Assembly (NCBI GenBank): GCA_965262015.1
Contig: OZ253494.1
Location: 124,001-188,000, forward strand
Origin: G965262015 sp965262015
GTDB lineage: Bacteria; Spirochaetota; Leptospiria; Turneriellales; CBDBES01
Direction of reading: 5' to 3'
DNA length: 64,000 nucleotides
Positions 36,950 to 45,608 of the stretch are shown here, piece by piece. The notes beneath the pieces are model-generated. The model was given only the letters and a program-made list of their open reading frames with translations, was not told the DNA's origin and did not search any database. Numbering within the stretch: position 1 is the stretch's first letter; every line of letters starts with the position of its first letter. Both the position numbers and the translations under genes were made by a program.

Positions 36950-37122
36950 TGATTTATTATGAATACTCCTGTTTGAAAAATATCTTGTCTAAAGAATCAT
37001 ACCAATTTAATCAAATAGAACAGAATACAGCAATATTGATTCGCATAGAAAATATCCATAACCCAGCTAGGTTTGCAGTAATAGAACTTGAAAGAAAACA
37101 CTCTTCTCTATGTTTTTCGTAA
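36949..37122 (+). CDS. Small hypothetical protein, possibly truncated
   Basis: This 57-codon frame starts in the TAATG overlap of the preceding gene, which supports real translation. The protein begins MIYYEYSCLKNILSKESYQF and is not recognised. After the stop, another frame carries LDNICRQCKFTLEGKSRQ (about 37170-37260) with a CxxC pair. The original gene may therefore have been longer and now be frameshifted. Confidence 0.4.
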   Translation: MIYYEYSCLKNILSKESYQFNQIEQNTAILIRIENIHNPARFAVIELERKHSSLCFS

Positions 37123-37351
37123 TATCCTTTACTGGATCGTAATCGAGATTATTTAAACCTAAAACAATCTGTCCTAGATAATATTTGTAGACAATGTAAA
37201 TTTACATTAGAGGGTAAAAGTAGACAGGTACATGTATGGTATCTGTATTCATATTCTTAAATTTTTATGTAAATGGTGAATTTAGTACTGCATGTTTTTT
37301 AGTTCTACCAATGTGCTTTTTTATTATTCTATTATAGCCGTATACACTCTT

Positions 37352-38500
37352 TTACCCGTATACAGTATACACAACACGACAGGAAAACATTATGAATAAT
37401 AGCCAATTAATCCATTTAAGCAATTTTATCTTATTATCTTGTTTTTGTATTTTTGTATTTTTCAATTCATTTAATTCCTTCTCTATCTCTTCAGGTAAAT
37501 TTGTATTAGCTTTACTCATGAATCTTTCTATATCTTTATTAATAGCCGCCAAGCCATCTGTCATGTTACTAAAAAGAACTTTGTGCATTATTAGCGAAAA
37601 AATGAAAGTTGTTATAAGCAATAATACACTATGAAAGATATTGCTAGATACCTCAAGATGCCCAATGAAAAACATATAGGCGGATGGAACAATAAAAATA
37701 TTAGTTGTAGCTTTGTTTATTTGATCATATATTCTATCTGTTAATTCTTGAAAATGACTAATGGAAGCAGTTTTTATTTTTTCAAATGAAAATCCTGATA
37801 AATAAAGTTTAAAACTTTTTTCATAGTTGCCTTGTAAAGTATCCCATTTTTTCAATAAAGTATTATAAGAATTATCATTACTTAATAAATTAATTAAATC
37901 ATTGATAAAAATTTGTTTTCGCTCTTCTTTGTCCGGCATATCAAAAAAATGATTTTCTAATTCATTGAGTTTATCAATTACAAGATTATTTAAGTCATTT
38001 TTTTCATAATCAATCTTTAAGACTAGTCCCCTTTCTGTCTTATAAAAAAACAATTCTAAATCATTACCAACTTCTTTTTCATAATCTGCAATTTTTCTTA
38101 ACAAATTTATTAACTTAATATTTTGGAAGTAGCAATTTAATATTTCATTACTAGGTTTACCATTTTTATACAGGTAGTCTATATCTCGTATGTAAAACTC
38201 ACATTGATTTAATTTTACTTTATTTTTAATAAGAAAGGATGCAAACGTATCAAAATAGCCTTTTATATCTCCAGTCTCAATTTTAATTTTAATATCATGA
38301 TTAATACACTTATCTAAATCTCTATCATCATTTACATCATAGTCTTTATTTAAATATTCACATTCAAGTACATATTCCCATATTTGAACTAGATTATCTA
38401 TATCATCTTGAGATAAATTATAAAATGTACCTGTGACTTCATGATTTTCATATCTAACGTTTTGTAGTTTTTTTGCAATATAAGCAATACTATCTAGCAT
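37352..38500 (-). CDS. Membrane-anchored partner of the NdpA-like protein, unknown function
   Basis: This 382-residue protein is not recognised by family. It has a large soluble N-terminal part with acidic segments, then a hydrophobic region (roughly residues 260-305, with FIVPSAYMFFIGHL and FHSVLLLITTFIFSLIM), a charged amphipathic stretch and a last membrane segment at the very C-terminus (WINWLLFIMFSCRVVYTV). The start ATG 38500 lies 4 bases after the stop of the NdpA-like gene; the longer frame to 38524 would overlap it by 20 bases. The decayed copy at 33972-34299 uses the same start. A soluble sensor or nuclease-like part with a membrane end is a layout often seen in abortive defence effectors, but this is inference. 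Confidence 0.6.
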   Translation of the reverse strand: MLDSIAYIAKKLQNVRYENHEVTGTFYNLSQDDIDNLVQIWEYVLECEYLNKDYDVNDDRDLDKCINHDIKIKIETGDIKGYFDTFASFLIKNKVKLNQCEFYIRDIDYLYKNGKPSNEILNCYFQNIKLINLLRKIADYEKEVGNDLELFFYKTERGLVLKIDYEKNDLNNLVIDKLNELENHFFDMPDKEERKQIFINDLINLLSNDNSYNTLLKKWDTLQGNYEKSFKLYLSGFSFEKIKTASISHFQELTDRIYDQINKATTNIFIVPSAYMFFIGHLEVSSNIFHSVLLLITTFIFSLIMHKVLFSNMTDGLAAINKDIERFMSKANTNLPEEIEKELNELKNTKIQKQDNKIKLLKWINWLLFIMFSCRVVYTVYG

Positions 38501-38504
38501 GTTT

Positions 38505-39470
38505 TTAGTCTTCAAAGCTTTCAATTGGAATATTCTTAATAATGATTTGTCTGTTCTTTTTATCTGGTATTATGTCATCAGCATTCCTTTGATACTCTAA
38601 TTTATAATCTTTGCCTGCAACTGTTTTTATTTTAAATCCTTTAAAATCATTTAGATTTGTGGATCTAAAATTACCGACTTCTAGTTCATTTTGATTAATA
38701 TAATTAACAAAGTTATCAGGATTAGCTGGATCAATGTAAGCAGCAATAGAATTAATCATTATATCTTGCTCATTTTTAATTTGCTGATCCGTATATTCTT
38801 TAAGTTTTTTTCTAGTTTCTTGTTTTCTATCATTATCAAAATTATTTTCATTCATATAATGATTGATGGCTTTCTCTAATTGTTTAGCATTCTTCCTTGC
38901 TGATTTGTAGTCAGTACAACCAATAAAATCTTTAGCAAAATAATCTGACACACCTCTTGTACCTTTAATAAAAGATAAATAGCTTTCTTTATCATTATTC
39001 CACTGTTTCCAGTTTATACGATTTGCTCGTGCTACTTTCTCTATGTCTAATCCTAATAATCGCTTTATATCTAAATTATTAGTATCTACTGTAAATTGGG
39101 TAGAGTTATCTAACATGACAGTTACAATAAAATCTTCAGTCTTTTCCTTGTAATGAATAAATACAACATAACCACCTTTTGTCTGTGGTTTACTTATTGC
39201 TTTTTTCAGCGTATTCATTGATTCTTTCGAAAAAGTAAGAAAATCATGGTTTTGAAAATAATTTTTCACACTCGTTTGGAATGGATTATTGACTCGATCT
39301 TCATCAAATGTCCCATAGGTAGGACTTTTTGAAATATAACTTTTTACTAATGTCTTCACAAATTCAATTGTTATTTCATCTATTACTAATAAGCGGTGTG
39401 ATAAATTTAACGTTGGATCCCCATGGACTTCTTTAATAATTTGATGTAATACAATGTTTTTTAGTTCCAT
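38505..39470 (-). CDS. Nucleoid-associated protein, NdpA/YejK (NA37) family
   Basis: The 321-residue protein matches the 37-kDa nucleoid-associated family: a central GGYVVFIHYKEKTEDFIVTVMLD, then LGLDIEKVARANRINWKQW, SYLSFIKGTRGVSDYFAKDF and IGCTDYKSARKNAKQL, all characteristic blocks. Members bind DNA or nucleoid and are frequent in mobile regions. The start is ATG 39470; no good ribosome binding site is seen. It is directly followed by the membrane-protein gene (4 bases apart), and the same pair exists as a dead copy at 33972-34725. The pair is thus a functional unit, not chance neighbours. Confidence 0.85.
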   Translation of the reverse strand: MELKNIVLHQIIKEVHGDPTLNLSHRLLVIDEITIEFVKTLVKSYISKSPTYGTFDEDRVNNPFQTSVKNYFQNHDFLTFSKESMNTLKKAISKPQTKGGYVVFIHYKEKTEDFIVTVMLDNSTQFTVDTNNLDIKRLLGLDIEKVARANRINWKQWNNDKESYLSFIKGTRGVSDYFAKDFIGCTDYKSARKNAKQLEKAINHYMNENNFDNDRKQETRKKLKEYTDQQIKNEQDIMINSIAAYIDPANPDNFVNYINQNELEVGNFRSTNLNDFKGFKIKTVAGKDYKLEYQRNADDIIPDKKNRQIIIKNIPIESFED

Positions 39471-39798
39471 GGTTTTCTCCTGTATCTATAGAAAAATATC
39501 CATATTTTTAAACCCTGCAAACCCAGAACCATTATTAAATGTACACCTTGTATTGTGTTTATATCTGCCAATAAGTTTCTTATTGCCCCGCTCACACAGA
39601 ATTTACTCAAGCAAACAGGTGGTTGAACAATATAGAAGAGGCACTCACTAATAGTGAACAAAATTAGTTGTATCAAGTATATATTAATCTTACATTCAAT
39701 TATACAGCCCTAATTAAACATTGTAGAACAGAATCTTCACCATATATGTATAACTTACACTAATACAGCTCTTAGAACTTAGACACTACGTGTAATAG

Positions 39799-39815
39799 TT
39801 ACACATATAGTGTAA
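39799..39815. promoter_or_regulatory. Palindromic site TTACAC-N5-GTGTAA, second copy
   Basis: TTACAC and GTGTAA are separated by ATATA, with an additional ACACTACGTGTAA immediately left (39783-39795). The same form occurs at 36386-36402. It lies in the 600-base gap between the NdpA-like gene and the restriction gene; its target gene is unclear. The remaining gap (39471-39780) shows no supported gene. Confidence 0.45.
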
Positions 39816-39856
39816 TTTTAGGCTTTTTATAGTAATTTTGTTTGGTTTTATCCAAT

Positions 39857-40074
39857 TTAATGCACTTTTTTATGCTTTTTAGTCTGTGATTTTTTAATTT
39901 TGTTATCGTGGCTTTTCATACCCATAATTCTTATAACTTTTACTTCTTTAGGTAAATCTTTCCATACAATAATAAATTCGTCAAATTTATTATTGCTCCC
40001 ATAATCCTGTACTATCGATAAAGGTGTATGGATAGGCAAATCCCACTTATTCCACTCTGAATTTTTTGCTCACT
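39857..40074 (-). pseudogene. Relic of a PHP-ATPase (TrlF-like) gene, N-terminus only
   Basis: Directly after the restriction gene stop the minus strand reads GTG AGC AAA AAA TTC AGA. After a one-base frame change comes SEWNKWDLPIHTPLSIVQDY and KFDEFIIVWKDLPKEVKVIR. This is the opening of the PHP domain found on large PHP-ATPase (TrlF-type) proteins, whose canonical start is WDLHIHTP; here the first catalytic His has become Pro. The frame ends after about 60 residues, and the ATPase part is gone. Its position 4 bases behind the restriction gene shows that the two formed an operon. Confidence 0.6.
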
Positions 40075-43000
40075 TCACCCACTATCCTCTACAATCTTAA
40101 TCTCTTCATCGGTTAGTTCATAGAGCTTGTAAACCAAGGCGTCAATCTGCTTGTCGATGATCTCCACCTCTTGTTGATATTGCTTCTTCTCTATAGGTGA
40201 AGCTGTCTCATGGAGGATCTTTTGAGTAGAGAGCATTTGAGTTGCTAGCTCAGATAATTGGCTTTCTTGATCTTTTGTTGGTTTGGGGATTCCAAAAGGA
40301 GTAAGATAATTTGCTGTAAAACGAAAAAAACCACCATGTAGAATATTACCTGTGTTTAATAAGAAAAACCAGAGTACTTTAGAATTTAATAGTCCTAAAA
40401 AATAAGGAACATTTGCTTTATTATCGTGAAAAACAAAACTATACACTGTAGTCGTATGATAAATGTTGCCGTCAGATAATGCCATCTTGCAACTATTACT
40501 TATATCAGGTGTGATAATTCTAGGAATAGTAAAACTTTCTAAATTCTGTGGTCTACCAAATTGCCACCATGTTTTTTTAAACTTGCCTCTTTCTCTATTT
40601 TCTAATCCTTTTTTGTTTTCTTTTAAGTACTCATAACCTAATGGATATTTAGCTTTAATAACATTAATACCCATTAACTCTGCTTTACCCTCTAAAATAG
40701 TATAAGGAAAAATAACGTAAGCTTTATATTCTGGCTGTTTATAGCGTTTCACATCCTTACCCATAAGAAAAGGTTTGATTAAACCTTTTTCAATTTGAAT
40801 TTCTTTATCTAAAGATTGAGAGTATAAAGTTAAAATATTAGAACCTTCATCTGTATTATCGTTAAGTTTTAAAACATATATTTTATCTACACTGGTTTGT
40901 AACCCAACACGTATATTTGTAATATCTCTTAACTTAACATCTTGATTGTCTATTTTATCTATAATAGATTGTGTTAGACCTGTATGAAAATTCCACGTAT
41001 TTTGATCTAATGATTTAGACAATACTTTACTAAAGGATATATTATTTAAACTAGATTCAACATTTTTATTTAAGCTATATTTATAGTAATTAAACTCTTT
41101 TGTCTTACTATTACTTAAAAATAATAAACAAGTGTATGTTGTCGCATTTTCAAATATTTGTTCAGCATGAAAATTAACGATTTGTCTTACAGCTTGTTTA
41201 CTAGATAATATTTTTCTTATATTCTCTCCCATCTTTGCTTGAAAAAACTTATGTGGTAAGATATAACCACTTAAGCCCTCAGAATTGAGTAATGGTAAAA
41301 TATGCTCTATAAAAACAACATAAATATCTATGTTCTTTTCTGATGCTGATTTGTATCTATTTTTTAAATAAGTAACTATATGTGGTTGAAATTCTTGTAA
41401 GGTTTGTATTTTAATATAAGGCGGGTTACCAATGACACAATCGAAACCTCCTGCTTTCATAATATCCCTAAAACCCTGTTCGCTCTCCCAATCAAAGGCA
41501 TTGATTTTTATCTTTTCTTCTGGCTCAAAGAGTGTCATATTTTTATTTTGGTAAAAGTCACTACCTACTAGAGAGTTACCACATTTAATGTTCTGGGATA
41601 GATCAGGTAATAATTGAGCTTGATCAAAACGTAAAAATCCTGCGGAGGTTTGTTCAGTTTCGCCCTCCATAAGCTTGAGCAACAATGACAGCTTGGTTAC
41701 CTCCACCGCTTGTCGGTCGATATCTACACCATGAATGTGACGGGTCAAAATATCTTGTTTGGTACGAATCGACAAACGATAGGTTTCTTTTTTAATTTGA
41801 TAAATTTTATGTTCTTTGATATTTTTGTTTAGCACTTTCCTTTCGGTATACTCACCAAGATACCATTTGAGCAGATAATCATACGCACGTACCAAAAAAG
41901 AACCCGAACCACAGGCAGGATCAAGAATTGTAAGAGAGTGTTGAACGCCATTCAACTTTTCATCCATACCTCTTGCTTTTGGGCTACGGGGAGGTTGTAA
42001 TTCATAATCAGCAGGCTTTCTATCCTTTAATTTTTCGCCCACCGTATTTTCAACAATATAGTCAACAATATATTGAGGGGTATAATAAACTCCACCTGCC
42101 TTGCGAACCTCTGGCTTTTCTTCAATCTTGGCCTGGTGTCCTTGAGTAAGACGAATCGTTTTACCTAAAAATTTCTCATAAATTGAACCCAAAACTTCGA
42201 TGGGCAAAACCGAAAATTCATAAGGGCATTTTGGATAATAAAGCCCACGAATGATCGTATGCAAGACATTATCTTTGATGACAAGATTAGAGATATACTC
42301 TTCTGGTTTGAATAAGCTAGAGTTATATTTGCTATCAGCTTTTTTGAAGAACGTATCAAGCTGTGGATAAACCTGTTCTTTTGTTTCTAAAAACTTCTTA
42401 AGAGAACCATACTCTTCAATGTTGTGATCTTCAGCAAACCGAAGAAAAATAATTCGATCGATAAGTTTCTGAACAGCATAGTTGATATCATAAGTCGCTA
42501 GAGATGTGTTGTTTTTGGCTATAGTTTTGGCAAGCTCAACCCTCCATTCGTCGATGGTCTTTAAGAATTCTTTGTCAACCTCTGATATTCCTCTTTGCTT
42601 CTTCTTATCTGCAACATACGCATCAAAACTACCTCCCAAAATCGCTTTTTTTGAGTAGGTGTCTGAAAGATACTTCCATGTGCTTTCATAATCGGTATAT
42701 TTACAATAAAAGATTCGGGCGATATTGGCATCATCATTGCTATCTGGTTTGATACGGGTATCATAAACAGCCAGTTCTTCAAAATCTGTCAAAATAGAAA
42801 GGGGAAGCTTGGCGGTGTAAGCATACCTTCGTACTTGCAAAGCAGGAGTACGACTATGTTCGATATCTACAGACGGTTTTTTAGCCTCTACAAAAAATTT
42901 TCGAGCTCCATTAATACGAAAAGAATAATCAGGAGCCTTTGGCTTACCTTTAATAACAACCGTGTCCTCAGAAACTACGTCCCGTTGATTCTCTGATTGG

Positions 43001-43146
43001 CCACTTTCGTTGCTAACATCCCATCCCAACAAGCCAAAAAATTTATCAATAAAATCTGTTCTTACACGAGCTTCTTTGTAAGATGCGTGTTTATACTCCT
43101 TAATATTTTGGTCAAATAATTCAACTAGATCAGAAAGAGTTTGCAC
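40075..43146 (-). CDS. Type IIG restriction-modification enzyme (Eco57I-like)
   Basis: The 1023-residue fusion enzyme has an N-terminal nuclease domain with a PD-(D/E)xK pattern (PDYSFRINGARKFFVEAKKP near residues 72-90), a helical connector, a gamma-class N6-adenine methylase with motif I LDPACGSGSFLVRAYDYL and motif IV CVIGNPPYIKI, and a C-terminal target-recognition domain (from about 740, LRDITNIRVGLQTSVDKIY, ending in a TaqI-like LTPFGIPKP and a coiled helix). It would both methylate and cut DNA at one site. The start is GTG 43146. It was followed by a TrlF-like gene, now a relic, and lies next to the Shango operon on the opposite strand. Confidence 0.9.
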   Translation of the reverse strand: MQTLSDLVELFDQNIKEYKHASYKEARVRTDFIDKFFGLLGWDVSNESGQSENQRDVVSEDTVVIKGKPKAPDYSFRINGARKFFVEAKKPSVDIEHSRTPALQVRRYAYTAKLPLSILTDFEELAVYDTRIKPDSNDDANIARIFYCKYTDYESTWKYLSDTYSKKAILGGSFDAYVADKKKQRGISEVDKEFLKTIDEWRVELAKTIAKNNTSLATYDINYAVQKLIDRIIFLRFAEDHNIEEYGSLKKFLETKEQVYPQLDTFFKKADSKYNSSLFKPEEYISNLVIKDNVLHTIIRGLYYPKCPYEFSVLPIEVLGSIYEKFLGKTIRLTQGHQAKIEEKPEVRKAGGVYYTPQYIVDYIVENTVGEKLKDRKPADYELQPPRSPKARGMDEKLNGVQHSLTILDPACGSGSFLVRAYDYLLKWYLGEYTERKVLNKNIKEHKIYQIKKETYRLSIRTKQDILTRHIHGVDIDRQAVEVTKLSLLLKLMEGETEQTSAGFLRFDQAQLLPDLSQNIKCGNSLVGSDFYQNKNMTLFEPEEKIKINAFDWESEQGFRDIMKAGGFDCVIGNPPYIKIQTLQEFQPHIVTYLKNRYKSASEKNIDIYVVFIEHILPLLNSEGLSGYILPHKFFQAKMGENIRKILSSKQAVRQIVNFHAEQIFENATTYTCLLFLSNSKTKEFNYYKYSLNKNVESSLNNISFSKVLSKSLDQNTWNFHTGLTQSIIDKIDNQDVKLRDITNIRVGLQTSVDKIYVLKLNDNTDEGSNILTLYSQSLDKEIQIEKGLIKPFLMGKDVKRYKQPEYKAYVIFPYTILEGKAELMGINVIKAKYPLGYEYLKENKKGLENRERGKFKKTWWQFGRPQNLESFTIPRIITPDISNSCKMALSDGNIYHTTTVYSFVFHDNKANVPYFLGLLNSKVLWFFLLNTGNILHGGFFRFTANYLTPFGIPKPTKDQESQLSELATQMLSTQKILHETASPIEKKQYQQEVEIIDKQIDALVYKLYELTDEEIKIVEDSG

Positions 43147-43232
43147 AACTCAAAATTTTACTTACAATCTAAAGTGTAAAGAAGAAAGACAAATAATCTA
43201 AATTTCTACTTAGAGATTTGGTAAGTATGGTT

Positions 43233-43270
43233 CTGGACAGTTTAGATTTGGTTAGCAGTTTCTCTTTTTT
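43233..43270 (-). repeat. Right-end fragment of the insertion-sequence remnant family
   Basis: On the plus strand CTGGACAGTTTAGATTTGGT is followed by TAGCAGTTTCTCTTTTT, the inverse of the common right end. It is placed between the two divergent defence operons. The remainder of this 524-base gap shows no convincing gene. Confidence 0.5.
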
Positions 43271-43670
43271 CTAACCCGTCTTTCTCTTTGAAACAATTTT
43301 TAGATGTAAATGTCTCTTCATCTAGCTATTTGACCCGTACCATCGGGGTTGATTTTTATTACTTTGGCTGAGAAGTGTAAATATTTGTCTTGTAAGATGA
43401 TAGGGATTAAAACAATATGATACATGGCGATTAGAGAAGTAGGAAAGAAGCTATTAAAGTCATGCTCATGGGTAATAAAAGTTTTGAAAGTCTTTAATTT
43501 ACCAAAAAATATTTTGGCTGAGTTTCATGCTGTTAAAATAATTTTATCACAGGTGATTGTTTTTTCAAAATATTCAGATAAAACAAAACTATGTAAAAGA
43601 GATAAAGCCTTTGTAAAGATCATCCCTTGCTATTTTTTACTTTTATAACAAGTACGAAGTTGATTAAACA

Positions 43671-45602
43671 TTGGTAACAAAAAAAATGGTAGAGAAAGAA
43701 AAGCAATCTTCCCCCACATTTGGCAATGATGTTGCCAGTAATTCTAAATGTTACGAAGTAACGGATATTTCATCTATTGATGTTACTAGTCAATCACTTG
43801 ATTTAGAAATTAAAAACCACTTCCATGATCCCAAAAAAAATAAAGAAATAATATCATACTGTAGGGAAGTGCCCCATTGGGAACATACGTATGTTTACTC
43901 TTATAGTGAGTTAACTAATGCATCAAAAAATCAAAGAGAATTTTATTTTTATTTTAGAGATTGCTTTTTAAATAATAAATTAGTTGATATCAAAAATAAT
44001 ACAAATTATCCATTTATTTTGTATTTTGATCTTCGGAACCAATATAAAGAGCATCAAGATATTGAGTTACTTGCAAAACAGTTTAAATTATTGAATGAAT
44101 GTTGTCCTAGAACGAAAAATTACACGTTACGTTCTTTACAGCAATTCTTAAGAGAGAGAAGTAGTTCATATTCACTATCTATCTTCAATGGATTACAAAC
44201 ATTGATTGATAACTCCATACTTGAATTTTCATATAACTTAGGGAAGAGATATAAGTCAAAACTTGATCTAAATGAGCAAGAAGTAGATTGGTTGAGTAAA
44301 TTTTCTTATACAAATAATCATTTTACTCAGATTGAAAGTTGTTGTATTGCGACAATAATCCAATATTTACAAGTAATCAAAGCGTTTGATGAAAACTTTA
44401 AAAAAAATGCTACATCATTAAAAAATGAAATAAGTTATTTTGAAAAAAAAATAAAAAAATTATATTGTAAGTTGATGGGGAACCTTTACTACACTGGAAC
44501 TGTATTCTATGAACAGAATATTAGCATAGAAATAGAAGCTAAACTTTATCATACAATTTTCCAACGCGTAGAAAATTCAGTAAGAGATACTTTCAAGCAT
44601 AGCAGAAAAGTATCTGGAAATCTATCAATTCCAATGCCTAAATCAGACAATACTATTAATGTTCTTATAGCAGATTTCGAAAACCGTTTAGGAATTCCTG
44701 TAGATAAATTGATTACTCAGCTAAAATATAAAATTAAGGAACCAGATTATAAAACACAAATTATTCTGAATAATTATAATGGAAGTCGATGGAAGCGTGA
44801 ATTTGAAGAATTAAAAATCTCTTTTGATATAGCTAAACTAAAAGAATTTACTGACAAGCTTACTTTTATTGGAAGAGTAAATAAAAAAAATCCAAATATT
44901 GAAACTATCTTCCTTAGATTTCATGAGTTTATATCACAATTCAATGTTAGAGAGACAAGCATATGTTCAATGCAATATTACGCTAAATATATTTATTATA
45001 ACAGGAAGGCAAACAAATTCAAAAATAAACCACTAACAAGAAAAGTAAAAAAATTACTTTTTGAGACACATCAACAATTATTGGAATTTGAGTCGATCAT
45101 GAATATATTAATCAATGACTTAGACCTTAAAAAAGCTCTGAGTAAAATATCTAAAATATATATTCTTAAAAGAAAAAAAATTATAATTAATAAGAAAAAA
45201 GTTAAAAAAATTGAAGAAGAAGATGTTGATACTCTTAACTTATTATATAAGGAACTAAACAAAGATGATGAGGTTGCCATTTTTGATCACATACCAAAGA
45301 ATGAAAAAACACAAATTTGTTTAAATAAAAATCCTCAAGTAAAGCCATCAGTTAATTCTAAGTTAGTCATCACTGAAAATCAAAAATCATTTATAACAAA
45401 ATTTGCACATAACTCTTTTCAAATGTCTATACAAGATATTGAAATAATCGCAGTACAAAATGGTAAACTTAAAAATCAGTTCATTGACGAAATAAATGAG
45501 ATTTTTTATGATTTTCTAAACCAAGAAACCTTGGTACAAGAAGAGGAAGATAATTATGTTATGGAAAAAATTTATTATCAAGAAATTCTAAATCAAATAT
45601 AA
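43671..45602 (+). CDS. sngA: TerB-N/TerB-C domain protein, Shango SngA-like
   Basis: The 643-residue protein has an N-terminal TerB-N-like block: WEHTYVYSYSELTNASKNQR, EFYFYFRDCFLNNKLVDI and NTNYPFILYFDLRNQY near residues 65-125. A long helical middle follows. The end is TerB-C-like (KSFITKFAHNSFQMSIQDIE, then FIDEINEIFYDFLNQETLVQ). TerB domains are helical, metal-linked modules of stress and phage-defence systems. The start is unclear: TTG 43671 or ATG 43686, neither with a ribosome binding site. The ATPase gene follows after 6 bases and the helicase gene overlaps that, the gene order of the Shango anti-phage system. Expression is probably driven from the gap before 43671. Confidence 0.75.
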   Translation: MVTKKMVEKEKQSSPTFGNDVASNSKCYEVTDISSIDVTSQSLDLEIKNHFHDPKKNKEIISYCREVPHWEHTYVYSYSELTNASKNQREFYFYFRDCFLNNKLVDIKNNTNYPFILYFDLRNQYKEHQDIELLAKQFKLLNECCPRTKNYTLRSLQQFLRERSSSYSLSIFNGLQTLIDNSILEFSYNLGKRYKSKLDLNEQEVDWLSKFSYTNNHFTQIESCCIATIIQYLQVIKAFDENFKKNATSLKNEISYFEKKIKKLYCKLMGNLYYTGTVFYEQNISIEIEAKLYHTIFQRVENSVRDTFKHSRKVSGNLSIPMPKSDNTINVLIADFENRLGIPVDKLITQLKYKIKEPDYKTQIILNNYNGSRWKREFEELKISFDIAKLKEFTDKLTFIGRVNKKNPNIETIFLRFHEFISQFNVRETSICSMQYYAKYIYYNRKANKFKNKPLTRKVKKLLFETHQQLLEFESIMNILINDLDLKKALSKISKIYILKRKKIIINKKKVKKIEEEDVDTLNLLYKELNKDDEVAIFDHIPKNEKTQICLNKNPQVKPSVNSKLVITENQKSFITKFAHNSFQMSIQDIEIIAVQNGKLKNQFIDEINEIFYDFLNQETLVQEEEDNYVMEKIYYQEILNQI

Positions 45603-45608
45603 ATCAAT

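Noticed and set aside
39461..39676. 71-codon open frame upstream of the NdpA-like gene
   Set aside because: No ribosome binding site, no recognisable protein, and overlapping open frame on the other strand.
43424..43648. 74-codon open frame before the Shango operon
   Set aside because: Composition like translated AT-rich spacer, no family, no ribosome binding site; kept only as part of the gap.
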